Positions 14,396 through 20,869 of a stretch of 64,000 nucleotides of DNA are shown one piece after another (positions within the stretch are counted from its first letter, which is position 1; each line of letters opens with the position of its first letter). The position numbers and the translations under genes were made by a program. The notes under the pieces were generated by a model. The model made no database searches. It worked only from the letters and a program-made list of their open reading frames with translations, and was not told the DNA's origin. Source of the stretch: a virus; IMG/VR virus record IMGVR_UViG_3300025872_000051, positions 1 through 64,000 of that record; one strand, 5' to 3'.

Positions 14396-14749
14396 ATGAC
14401 TATCACTCTCGCTGAATACGCTGCACAGAAAGATGCAAGCAACACAATTTACCTTAACATCGTTAAGTATGGTTTGATGCTGTGTGATGCTCTCCAGCAA
14501 GATGCACCCGATGGTTACTTCTATGAACTGGATAGTTCTGGTCGCAAGTATCATAAAATCTGGATGCACATTGGAGACCGTCGTGATAGCATCCACGCCT
14601 TTATTGATAAGAAAACTGGTTCAGTATTGAAACCTGCAAGTGTAAAGGCACCTGCGAAGGGTGAGCGTTACAATCTGCTCTCTATTCCTTCCCGTGAGAA
14701 GTGTTTTGAGAACGCAACCTGGCACGGTTCTTATTTGTACGCTCGTTGA
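14396..14749 (+). CDS. Hypothetical protein, paralog of the 7.4-kb protein
   Basis: A 117-residue protein. APDGYFYELDSSGRKYHKIW and SIHAFIDKKTGSVLKPAS (residues ~40-80) match the pattern of the shorter protein at 7362. Function unknown. It starts in the TGATTATG junction. Confidence 0.65.
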   Translation: MTITLAEYAAQKDASNTIYLNIVKYGLMLCDALQQDAPDGYFYELDSSGRKYHKIWMHIGDRRDSIHAFIDKKTGSVLKPASVKAPAKGERYNLLSIPSREKCFENATWHGSYLYAR

Positions 14750-14754
14750 TTGAA

Positions 14755-14786
14755 AGGGGGGACGCTGAAAGTGTCCTAGTAGTATG
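14755..14786 (+). repeat. 35-base intergenic element, degenerate copy 6
   Basis: The first half is replaced by GGGGGGACGCTG, but AAAGTGTCC and TAGTAGTATG are kept. The ATG at 14784 starts the next gene. Confidence 0.65.
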
Positions 14787-14903
14787 AACACTCCAAACTG
14801 GAAACACAACTCTGGTAAGCATAAACGAACCAAGGGTATGTGTAAGGGTAAAATCAAATCCCGCAAGCAATCTCTTCAATCACTCAAACTGAAACTGAAA
14901 TGA
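14784..14903 (+). CDS. Very small basic protein
   Basis: A 39-residue protein with ~15 Lys/Arg residues (HKRTKGMCKGKIKSRKQSLQ). It may bind nucleic acid. It overlaps the next gene by an ATGA junction. Confidence 0.5.
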   Translation: MNTPNWKHNSGKHKRTKGMCKGKIKSRKQSLQSLKLKLK

Positions 14904-15064
14904 CCCTCACGCACATTAACGGCAAAAAACTCAAACAGTTTGCTATTACTGCCCCTGGATTTGAGTTTCCTGATTATGTTTATGCAGAAACAAGAGAGCA
15001 AGCAATTCTAGAGTGGGCAGATACTATTGTTTCTGTTGATGTAACTGAAATTGAAGAAGATTGA
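14900..15064 (+). CDS. Small hypothetical protein
   Basis: A 54-residue protein (MTLTHINGKKLKQFAI...YVYAETREQAILEWA). ATGA overlap with the previous gene. Function unknown. Confidence 0.6.
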   Translation: MTLTHINGKKLKQFAITAPGFEFPDYVYAETREQAILEWADTIVSVDVTEIEED

Positions 15065-15065
15065 A

Positions 15066-15293
15066 ATGACTATTCCTAACTACAACGCCATTTCTTTTCA
15101 TTCTGAAGAAGAACATCAGGCAGCACTTTATGATGCTTGTTTGTTGATTGTCAATACCTACAACCAAACAGATATGCTGGATGGTTATTGTTTTGACCAC
15201 GGAAAAAATGAAACTATTACTTCATACGATTTTATGAAGTTTGCGCGTCGTATTATCAACAATTATGATTGCAACCCAAATGACTGTACCTAA
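15066..15293 (+). CDS. Small hypothetical protein
   Basis: A 75-residue protein (MTIPNYNAISFHSEEEHQAA...). ATG 15066 directly follows the previous TGA (TGAAATG) and is preferred over an upstream in-frame TTG. Function unknown. Confidence 0.6.
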   Translation: MTIPNYNAISFHSEEEHQAALYDACLLIVNTYNQTDMLDGYCFDHGKNETITSYDFMKFARRIINNYDCNPNDCT

Positions 15294-15429
15294 TCTCACA
15301 AGTCAGCACATAGATTTTAATGCTTGGTTGGAAGAATGTCCTGTTGAATGGTTCAAAAGTGCAAAACCAAGTGTAAATGGTTCTGCAACTTATGAGTTCT
15401 TTTTTGATGCTGTGACTGAGGAAGAATGA
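15280..15429 (+). CDS. Small hypothetical protein
   Basis: A 49-residue protein (MTVPNLTSQHIDFNAWLEEC...) starting in an overlap with the previous gene. Function unknown. Confidence 0.55.
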   Translation: MTVPNLTSQHIDFNAWLEECPVEWFKSAKPSVNGSATYEFFFDAVTEEE

Positions 15430-15584
15430 CCTACTCAAATTTCACACATAAAGAACTAAATGCTCTTTGTTCGGTATTTTTAGATCAAGTTGATTGGGGT
15501 GATAAGGAATTGACTGGTCTTGAAAGTGAAGAGTGTTTAGTTTTGTATCATAAACTTACTAAAATGCGAGAGGAACTTAAATGA
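15426..15584 (+). CDS. Small hypothetical protein
   Basis: A 52-residue protein (MTYSNFTHKELNALCSVF...). ATGA overlap with the previous gene. Its first 15 bases (ATGACCTACTCAAAT) recur exactly at 15581, at the 3' boundary of the minus-strand HNH gene. Confidence 0.55.
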   Translation: MTYSNFTHKELNALCSVFLDQVDWGDKELTGLESEECLVLYHKLTKMREELK

Positions 15585-15585
15585 C

Positions 15586-16083
15586 CTACTCAAATCTCTC
15601 CACCTTTACATAACCCTTATGCGACTTTCTATCACCTTTTGCTACATTGCATAGATGTGACTTTGAAAGATTATTCTCACGACAATACTTCGCAAGATTA
15701 GTAACTTCAATAACTTCTCCAGTTTCTTTAGTTAAAATCCAACTTTTTTCTGCGATTGTTCTACCTTCACTCTCAAACTTTTCTCTTTGAGATTTGTTGC
15801 CTTTCACTCCATTCTCTTTAACCTTATCTGGATTTTGTTCTCTCCACTTTCTTCCACCTTCTAGGATAACATTCATAAATGCTCTATTTCTTGCTTTTCT
15901 AAACTCTGGATTTTTTACATCACCTAAAATCATTTTGTAAGCACAAAAATCTTTATAATCTCCCCACAATCTCCACTCACAATAATGAAACATTGCGTGT
16001 TGAGTTGGTGTTACTTCAACAAGATTTGTTGGGTCGTCAGTTCCACCTCTGTGTTTGGGAATAATGTGGTGTTTGTGTTTCAT
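15586..16083 (-). CDS. HNH homing endonuclease with C-terminal HTH repeat
   Basis: A 165-residue minus-strand protein. The N-terminal HNH core is KHHIIPKHRGGTDDPTNLVE followed by the T-P-x-Q-H-A-x-F-H segment. The C-terminal module (SWILTKETGEVIEVTNLAKY...LCNVAKGDRKSHKGYVKVER) is an intron-nuclease helix-turn-helix repeat like that of GIY-YIG enzyme 3. It is inserted opposite to every neighbour and has its own late promoter, so it is a mobile free-standing homing gene. A weak inverted repeat flanks that promoter. Confidence 0.88.
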   Translation of the reverse strand: MKHKHHIIPKHRGGTDDPTNLVEVTPTQHAMFHYCEWRLWGDYKDFCAYKMILGDVKNPEFRKARNRAFMNVILEGGRKWREQNPDKVKENGVKGNKSQREKFESEGRTIAEKSWILTKETGEVIEVTNLAKYCRENNLSKSHLCNVAKGDRKSHKGYVKVERFE

Positions 16084-16091
16084 CTTTAACC

Positions 16092-16140
16092 AAAGTTACC
16101 AGTATTATTTAGCGTAATGACTAATGATTTTGCAACTTCC
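16092..16140 (-). promoter_or_regulatory. Late promoter of the HNH gene, within a weak inverted repeat
   Basis: On the minus strand CTAAATA (16106-16112) lies about 23 bases before the HNH start. Arms at 16133-16140 and 16092-16099 could pair over 8 bp with wobbles. This recalls the GIY-YIG gene leaders but is much weaker. Confidence 0.5.
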
Positions 16141-16380
16141 AATCTATCAAAAATCAAAACAAAGTTTAGGACTTCTGGTGCTATTTCACAACCACGAAGA
16201 AAGGCAGGTTCTACACTCAACGACATCGGAATGAGCACCAAAGAAACTATCAAATGTGCTACACAAGATGAGTATCTCAATCGTCTGTATTATGCTTTTG
16301 ACAATAGCACAGATGATAAACTGCGTCGGTTCATTTATGCTGAGATCCGCAAGATCCACATTCAGAGAGGCACTTGGTAA
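16117..16380 (+). CDS. Small basic hypothetical protein
   Basis: An 87-residue protein (MTNDFATSNLSKIKTKF..., basic first half; helical second half DDKLRRFIYAEIRKIHIQRG). It starts opposite the promoter of the HNH gene. Function unknown. Confidence 0.6.
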   Translation: MTNDFATSNLSKIKTKFRTSGAISQPRRKAGSTLNDIGMSTKETIKCATQDEYLNRLYYAFDNSTDDKLRRFIYAEIRKIHIQRGTW

Positions 16381-16389
16381 CTGAGAGAT

Positions 16390-16424
16390 AAAATAGCTCA
16401 CCTCCAAAGTGTCTCAATAATATA
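16390..16424 (+). repeat. 35-base intergenic element, copy 7
   Basis: CTCACCTCCAAAGTGTCT followed by CAATAATATAAAGG; no start codon inside. The nuclease gene begins 17 bases later. Confidence 0.82.
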
Positions 16425-16440
16425 AAGGCAACTATTCAAC

Positions 16441-16980
16441 GTGTTTGTTTCTATTTTTGAGGACGGATCTCTCCAAGATTACATCAATCAAAATGCACAA
16501 GATCCTTGGATTGGTACACCTTTCCAGGGTTATGTGTTTATGTCTCCCAAGCAAAAGGGGGAGTTTGGTGAGCGTTTCGTCTCTAAGTTCTTTGAGAATG
16601 TATTGTTGTGTGATGTAAAACGTGCCAAAACATCTACAGCAGGGCACGATCGTGTGATTGATAACATTCGCACAGAAATCAAGTTCTCTCTTGCTACCCG
16701 TGACAAAAAAGGTGGCACAAAGAAAGATCAATTTATCATCAATCACGTTTCTAAAGATAAAGATTGGGAACGTCTTGTGTTCTTTGGTATCAACCAAGAT
16801 GAGAAAGATTGTCGCCTGTTTTGGTTCAGTAAAGAGGATTTCCTGAATCATCTTGAGTCGGAAGATTGTCTGTTTGCACCACAACAAGGTGGAAAATCTA
16901 TCGGCAATGATGATTACATTTGCACAAAAGTTGATCGTCTGGTAGAATGTTCCTTTGTGAAGAGCATAACCGAATGGTGA
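16441..16980 (+). CDS. PD-(D/E)xK-type endonuclease (restriction-like), GTG start
   Basis: A 179-residue protein. The pattern E44 (KQKGEFGERFVSKFF), D70 (GHDRV) and E79-I-K81 (TEIKFS) fits the metal-binding PD-(D/E)xK nuclease core. The immediately overlapping downstream gene is an adenine-type methyltransferase, the classic arrangement of a type II restriction-modification pair. The GTG start follows intergenic element copy 7; no in-frame ATG is nearer. Alternatives are a DNA repair or replication nuclease of the same fold. Function is inferred from motif and context. Confidence 0.7.
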   Translation: MFVSIFEDGSLQDYINQNAQDPWIGTPFQGYVFMSPKQKGEFGERFVSKFFENVLLCDVKRAKTSTAGHDRVIDNIRTEIKFSLATRDKKGGTKKDQFIINHVSKDKDWERLVFFGINQDEKDCRLFWFSKEDFLNHLESEDCLFAPQQGGKSIGNDDYICTKVDRLVECSFVKSITEW

Positions 16981-17702
16981 ATCTATTTCACGGCGATTGT
17001 TTAGACATTCTGCCAACACTTGCAGACAACTCTGTAGATCTGGTGTTGGTAGATTTGCCATACGGTACAACAGCGTGTAAATGGGATTCTATCATTCCTC
17101 TGGACAAATTGTGGGAGCAATATAACAGAATCTGTAAGGAAGATGGTGCAATGGTATTCACTGCAGCACAACCTTTCACCACTATACTTGCAGCATCAAA
17201 TCTTGAGAACCTTCGTTATGAATGGATTTGGGAAAAACCGCAAGGAACTAATCCTATGAACGCGAAAGTTATGCCTCTCAAGTCACACGAAAACATCCTG
17301 GTCTTTTATAGAAAGAAACCCACATACAATCCTCAGATGTGGTACTCTACACCTTACAGTGGTTTCTCATCAGAAACCAGTAAGATTGGTGAGGTTTATG
17401 GTAAAGCAAAGAGCAAGCATAGGGATAATCCTGATGGATCAAGATACCCTAAGACAGTATTGCGATTCAAGCAAGAAAAGGGTCTGCATCCTACACAAAA
17501 ACCTGTTGATTTGATGGAGTATCTAATCAAAACGTACACTAACGAAGGTGATACTGTGCTAGACAATACGATGGGATCAGGTACAACTGGTGTAGCATGT
17601 GTGAACACCAACAGAAACTTTGTGGGTATTGAGAGTGATGAGAAATACTACAAGATCGCTGAGGAAAGGATCAACAACCCACTCTTAAATGCTATGAATT
17701 AA
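16974..17702 (+). CDS. DNA methyltransferase, adenine (D-x-P-Y) type
   Basis: A 242-residue beta-class amino-methyltransferase. The catalytic motif is DLPYG (residues 27-31), followed by TTACKWD. A conserved GLHPTQKPVDLMEYLI block comes next, and the AdoMet motif LDNTMGSGTTG (~198-208). ATG 16974 overlaps the nuclease stop (TGA 16978-16980). As partner of the PD-(D/E)xK protein it would protect phage DNA; alone it could shield phage DNA from host restriction. Confidence 0.88.
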   Translation: MVNLFHGDCLDILPTLADNSVDLVLVDLPYGTTACKWDSIIPLDKLWEQYNRICKEDGAMVFTAAQPFTTILAASNLENLRYEWIWEKPQGTNPMNAKVMPLKSHENILVFYRKKPTYNPQMWYSTPYSGFSSETSKIGEVYGKAKSKHRDNPDGSRYPKTVLRFKQEKGLHPTQKPVDLMEYLIKTYTNEGDTVLDNTMGSGTTGVACVNTNRNFVGIESDEKYYKIAEERINNPLLNAMN

Positions 17703-17735
17703 AATAGCTCACCTCCAAAGTGTCCTAGTAGTATG
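17701..17735 (+). repeat. 35-base intergenic element, copy 8
   Basis: CTCACCTCCAAAGTGTCC followed by TAGTAGTATG; the ATG (17733) is the next start codon. Confidence 0.85.
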
Positions 17736-17972
17736 AGCAACAACATCGTTTCCGAAATCTACTCCTACCACACAAACTGGAAGGAGGGTAAAGTCAACCA
17801 GATGTGGATTGAGCAATCTGGTGATGAGAACAAAGGTTATTCTTTCGTCGCTGTAGCACACAATCCCCGCAATGGTAAGACGATGGAAATGTCTAACCCT
17901 CGCACATCTTACCGTGAAACTCTAGAATGGGTTCGTGGTTGGTGTGGTACTTTTTGTGTTCTTCCTGTTTGA
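17733..17972 (+). CDS. Small hypothetical protein
   Basis: A 79-residue protein (MSNNIVSEIYSYHTNWKEGK..., C-terminal WVRGWCGTFCVLPV). Start within intergenic element copy 8. Function unknown. Confidence 0.6.
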   Translation: MSNNIVSEIYSYHTNWKEGKVNQMWIEQSGDENKGYSFVAVAHNPRNGKTMEMSNPRTSYRETLEWVRGWCGTFCVLPV

Positions 17973-18006
17973 TTTCTTACACTCAACTCAACAACTTTAA
18001 CTCTTT

Positions 18007-18210
18007 GTGACTGATAAAGAACAACAAATCCCTAAAGATGGCGAACGTTGCATTAACGTGCGTCGTCAAGATAATGGTTTGTGGGAGGTTCACATCCAAG
18101 TTTTCAAGTTCAACAAACTTCGAGGTGATTCTTATTGGAACACTTTGGCGTATAGGACATATCAAAAAAAATCTGATGCTGAACGTTATGCTGCAAGATT
18201 TGTGAACTGA
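18007..18210 (+). CDS. Small hypothetical protein, GTG start
   Basis: A 67-residue protein read from GTG 18007 (MTDKEQQIPKDGERCINVRR...). No ATG is available near the N-terminus. The C-terminus TYQKKSDAERYAARFVN recalls single-domain phage accessory proteins. Function unknown. Confidence 0.55.
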   Translation: MTDKEQQIPKDGERCINVRRQDNGLWEVHIQVFKFNKLRGDSYWNTLAYRTYQKKSDAERYAARFVN

Positions 18211-18251
18211 TGAACAAAACCTTCGGTTCTTCTGCTATTCAAGTTTCCTGA
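18210..18251 (+). CDS. Possible 13-residue peptide
   Basis: ATG 18210 overlaps the previous TGA, and the reading frame ends 13 codons later in the TGATTATG junction. It may serve only to carry ribosomes to the next gene. Confidence 0.25.
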   Translation: MNKTFGSSAIQVS

Positions 18252-18253
18252 TT

Positions 18254-18382
18254 ATGAAAACCAACTCTAACTCTTCTTGGATTGATGAACTGATTAAATG
18301 GGAAAATGCTCATCCTGAGTATCAACCATTTGAGGAGGATGAAAACTCTCAACGCCGACAAAACCAGAAAGAAGATTATTGA
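18254..18382 (+). CDS. Small hypothetical protein
   Basis: A 42-residue acidic protein (NSSWIDELIKWENAHPEYQP). TGATTATG junctions stand at both ends. Function unknown. Confidence 0.5.
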   Translation: MKTNSNSSWIDELIKWENAHPEYQPFEEDENSQRRQNQKEDY

Positions 18383-18384
18383 TT

Positions 18385-18579
18385 ATGACTACTGATTTAC
18401 TCAAACTCTATAAACTTTGCATCCTTGATTTACTGATTGCGATTGATGAGGATGTAGTAGATTGGAGGAACTATCCTAAACTTTGGGAAGCAATCCGATT
18501 TGCTGATACTACTCTTGACCTCTGGGCAGGAGATAATCTCAAACAGATGAAAGAACAACTTTGGAATGAACTGAAATGA
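18385..18579 (+). CDS. Small helical hypothetical protein
   Basis: A 64-residue protein (MTTDLLKLYKLCILDLLIAI..., Trp-rich). Starts in the TGATTATG junction; ends in an ATGA overlap. Function unknown. Confidence 0.58.
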   Translation: MTTDLLKLYKLCILDLLIAIDEDVVDWRNYPKLWEAIRFADTTLDLWAGDNLKQMKEQLWNELK

Positions 18580-18737
18580 AAAACTATCGCGTGATGGTTG
18601 AAACTAAAGATGGATGTTGTACTATTTGGTATGAGAAATCCAACGCAAAGACCGCAGACAAACTTATCCTAAATCGCGTCTATAATCAACTCTGCGGTCT
18701 CAACATTAAAGAAATCTCTGTTATTCCTTCTGTTTGA
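18576..18737 (+). CDS. Small hypothetical protein
   Basis: A 53-residue protein with a beta-like start (MKNYRVMVETKDGCCTIWYE) and a helix of the type seen in short phage accessory proteins. Function unknown. Confidence 0.55.
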   Translation: MKNYRVMVETKDGCCTIWYEKSNAKTADKLILNRVYNQLCGLNIKEISVIPSV

Positions 18738-18739
18738 TT

Positions 18740-19006
18740 ATGTACCGCACACTTTCTGAACTTCGCAACAGCATTAACAAACTGATTGAGCAACAAGGTG
18801 AAGACGCACCTTGCGCTGCATTTGTATTCACCAAAGAAGATGTTTTTGAGTTTGGTGAGAATGATGAGGAAAATCATTTTCCTATTGTTTTCACTCAAGA
18901 TGTTCTCTGTGATGTAGGAGGATGTTCCTACATTTACGAACAGGTTGGTGAAATGATTGACGATTCAATCCGCCTTCGTAAGAAACTCCCACTCTACGCT
19001 AACTGA
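18740..19006 (+). CDS. Small acidic hypothetical protein
   Basis: An 88-residue protein (MYRTLSELRNSINKLIEQQG..., then acidic FEFGENDEENHFPIVF). Starts in the TGATTATG junction and ends in the same. Function unknown. Confidence 0.6.
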   Translation: MYRTLSELRNSINKLIEQQGEDAPCAAFVFTKEDVFEFGENDEENHFPIVFTQDVLCDVGGCSYIYEQVGEMIDDSIRLRKKLPLYAN

Positions 19007-19008
19007 TT

Positions 19009-19251
19009 ATGTCTGACCTGCAAGAGTTCTACGATTATGTTCTCTCTTTCTATGGTGCTGATGGATTGTATCCTATGGGTGCAACTCTGAGCGTCATCAA
19101 GCAAGCAACATCCACACACATTAAGATACTTAAACTGAAAGGAAATGAGTTCTGTGGTGATAGTATTGACCGCGAATGTGTGCGGGATTTGTTAATCTCA
19201 AAATATGGTCTGACCTTCCCAACTGCTCCCGTCTCACTTGCGTCTCGCTGA
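19009..19251 (+). CDS. Small hypothetical protein
   Basis: An 80-residue protein (MSDLQEFYDYVLSFYGADGL...). Its last codons overlap the first bases of duplicated noncoding element copy B. Function unknown. Confidence 0.6.
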   Translation: MSDLQEFYDYVLSFYGADGLYPMGATLSVIKQATSTHIKILKLKGNEFCGDSIDRECVRDLLISKYGLTFPTAPVSLASR

Positions 19252-19355
19252 GAACCCTGTCCACCACTAGACCAAAAACCTGATTTTTCTGCAATTTCAC
19301 CTGACAGACCCCATAGGTCATCTGCTGCAGAGAAATTAACGATTTTTTCCAAACT
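19246..19355 (+). repeat. 110-base duplicated noncoding element, copy B
   Basis: Aligns without gaps to 11588-11697 (about 70% identity by hand count). It keeps CGCTGAGAACC, CCTGATTTTTCTG, AATTTCACC and AACGATTTTTTCC but not the perfect hairpin of copy A. It lies between two small genes and has no open frame. Confidence 0.7.
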
Positions 19356-19367
19356 CTAAACAATCCA

Positions 19368-19511
19368 ATGAAATACATCGTTCAACTCTATCAAGGTGGC
19401 AAAGTGTTCACTGAGGAAGTGTATGCTAGCACACCCAAAGATGCCCGTGAAACTGCACTCATTCGCAACCCAACTTGTAAGGTAGTTGGAGTGAACGCAA
19501 AGTTCAACTGA
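19368..19511 (+). CDS. Small hypothetical protein
   Basis: A 47-residue protein (MKYIVQLYQGGKVFTEEVYA..., PKDARETALIRNPTCKVV), a beta-alpha pattern common among small phage proteins. Function unknown. Confidence 0.58.
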   Translation: MKYIVQLYQGGKVFTEEVYASTPKDARETALIRNPTCKVVGVNAKFN

Positions 19512-19513
19512 TT

Positions 19514-19548
19514 AAAATAGCTCACCTCTAAAGTGTCCTAGTAGTATG
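19514..19548 (+). repeat. 35-base intergenic element, copy 9
   Basis: CTCACCTCTAAAGTGTCC followed by TAGTAGTATG; the ATG (19546) is the next start codon. Confidence 0.85.
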
Positions 19549-19716
19549 ACTGACACTTTCACCGTTCGTTTCTGGTCTGAATCTCTTGATTCTCCAGAAT
19601 ACATTGGACCTTTCTACTCTGAAGAAGATGCCCAAGATTATTGCGATGCCCGCAACGGTTCGCTATCTCTAAGCGGTATTCCTTCCTGGGTTGCAAACTA
19701 CTCTATCGTTGACTGA
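19546..19716 (+). CDS. Small hypothetical protein
   Basis: A 56-residue acidic protein (MTDTFTVRFWSESLDSPEYI...). Start within intergenic element copy 9; ends in the TGATTATG junction. Function unknown. Confidence 0.57.
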   Translation: MTDTFTVRFWSESLDSPEYIGPFYSEEDAQDYCDARNGSLSLSGIPSWVANYSIVD

Positions 19717-19718
19717 TT

Positions 19719-19922
19719 ATGCTCTTCCAAGTTACTGAAATTGAGTTTGATTTTGAGATGGAGGATGATGAATATCCTTCAGATGATTATCAACAAGCAC
19801 TCACAGAAGAAACAATCGGTCAAATCTGGGAAGCAGATGATGAGGATGATCTAGTTGAAGAGATTACCTGTGCGACAGGTTGGTGCATTAAATCCATTGA
19901 TTATCGTCACATTCTGAAATGA
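19719..19922 (+). CDS. Small very acidic protein
   Basis: A 67-residue protein with long Asp/Glu stretches (FDFEMEDDEYPSDDYQQ, EADDEDDLVEE). TGATTATG start; ATGA end. Function unknown. Confidence 0.58.
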   Translation: MLFQVTEIEFDFEMEDDEYPSDDYQQALTEETIGQIWEADDEDDLVEEITCATGWCIKSIDYRHILK

Positions 19923-20059
19923 GAATTGTCCTTCTCTTCGCTACACTTTTCGTTGGTATTCAGTTCGGAGCAAATGCTATCGCAACCGTGAGTGAGTATC
20001 AAGAACAGCAAGCAGATCGCTTCTGTGAAATCAACCCCAACTACTGCAACGCAAAATGA
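19919..20059 (+). CDS. Small exported protein with signal peptide
   Basis: A 46-residue protein. MRIVLLFATLFVGIQFGANA is a textbook signal peptide (Arg, hydrophobic core, small residues before an A-x-A-like site). A short polar mature part with two Cys (RFCEINPNYCNAK) follows. It is probably secreted to the periplasm or anchored. ATGA overlap with the previous gene. Confidence 0.6.
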   Translation: MRIVLLFATLFVGIQFGANAIATVSEYQEQQADRFCEINPNYCNAK

Positions 20060-20274
20060 ACATTACTCAAGAACAATACGATCTACTGGTTGCAAAATAC
20101 GCCAGCGACATTGTAGAAGGAATGGATATGGACAGTTTGATAGAGTTTGCGTGTGATACGATTGAAGAAAATCTCCGCAAGATGCACCCCAATTCTGATG
20201 AACTTCTCCAAGAGATTTCAGAGGTTTATGGTGAAGATTATGCGGAAGAGTTCGTGCAAAGTGTAATTGAATGA
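20056..20274 (+). CDS. Small acidic helical protein
   Basis: A 72-residue protein (MNITQEQYDLLVAKYASDIV...), Asp/Glu-rich and helical. Overlaps both neighbours by ATGA. Function unknown. Confidence 0.58.
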   Translation: MNITQEQYDLLVAKYASDIVEGMDMDSLIEFACDTIEENLRKMHPNSDELLQEISEVYGEDYAEEFVQSVIE

Positions 20275-20420
20275 CACGCAGAAGTTTAACACTCAAACCG
20301 CCTTGCAAAGTGAAAACAATTCTCCTGATTTTCACCGTTGCGTTTATACTCTCGCCAGGAGTTCGTAACGTTACCGCTAACACATTGCACACCGTCGCTG
20401 ATATTATTCAACCACAATGA
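20271..20420 (+). CDS. Small membrane or exported protein
   Basis: A 49-residue protein: basic N-terminus (MTRRSLTLKPPCKVK), one hydrophobic segment (TILLIFTVAFILSPGV), short polar tail. Probably a signal-anchored protein. ATGA overlap on both sides. Confidence 0.55.
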   Translation: MTRRSLTLKPPCKVKTILLIFTVAFILSPGVRNVTANTLHTVADIIQPQ

Positions 20421-20557
20421 TTGAAACTGATTTCTTTATTCTCTCACAAGAACAGTATCAGCAAACTCTCCAAGATGCTGCCATTGAAGGTGTATCTGTT
20501 GACTACTATTTGCTGGAGTTTTGTACTGTTGAAGGTGAGTGGGTTACAGTGGAATAA
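20417..20557 (+). CDS. Small acidic hypothetical protein
   Basis: A 46-residue protein (MIETDFFILSQEQYQQTLQD...). Its stop overlaps the first bases of intergenic element copy 10. Function unknown. Confidence 0.55.
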   Translation: MIETDFFILSQEQYQQTLQDAAIEGVSVDYYLLEFCTVEGEWVTVE

Positions 20558-20590
20558 AATAGCTCACCTCTAAAGTGTCCCAATAGTATG
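20555..20590 (+). repeat. 35-base intergenic element, copy 10
   Basis: CTCACCTCTAAAGTGTCC followed by CAATAGTATG; the ATG (20588) is the next start codon. Confidence 0.85.
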
Positions 20591-20836
20591 AACGACCAAA
20601 CCTCCTACACTTCTCCTCACACTGGTAACATTTATCAGTGTATTGTTGAGAAGAATTGGCGTCAATCTTGGGACGCAAATGGTAATGCTTTCAAGAAGTA
20701 TTACAACACTTATAGTTTCTTTCTGAATGGAGAGTTTATCACTAAAACTCTTCACAATGATGAAAAGACTCTAAGCACAACGTTTGGAGAGTTGGAGGGA
20801 GTTTATACTCCTTGGATGACATCTGCAAGGGATTAA
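20588..20836 (+). CDS. Small hypothetical protein
   Basis: An 82-residue protein, aromatic and probably beta-rich (YNTYSFFLNGEFITKTLHND). Start within intergenic element copy 10. Function unknown. Confidence 0.6.
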   Translation: MNDQTSYTSPHTGNIYQCIVEKNWRQSWDANGNAFKKYYNTYSFFLNGEFITKTLHNDEKTLSTTFGELEGVYTPWMTSARD

Positions 20837-20869
20837 AATTACTCACCTCCAAAGCGTCCTAGTAGTATG
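20834..20869 (+). repeat. 35-base intergenic element, copy 11
   Basis: CTCACCTCCAAAGCGTCC followed by TAGTAGTATG; the ATG (20867) is the next start codon. Confidence 0.83.

Noticed and set aside
18210-18251. A real 13-residue gene
   Set aside because: Listed only as a weak feature. The length allows no judgement and it may be just a coupling frame.
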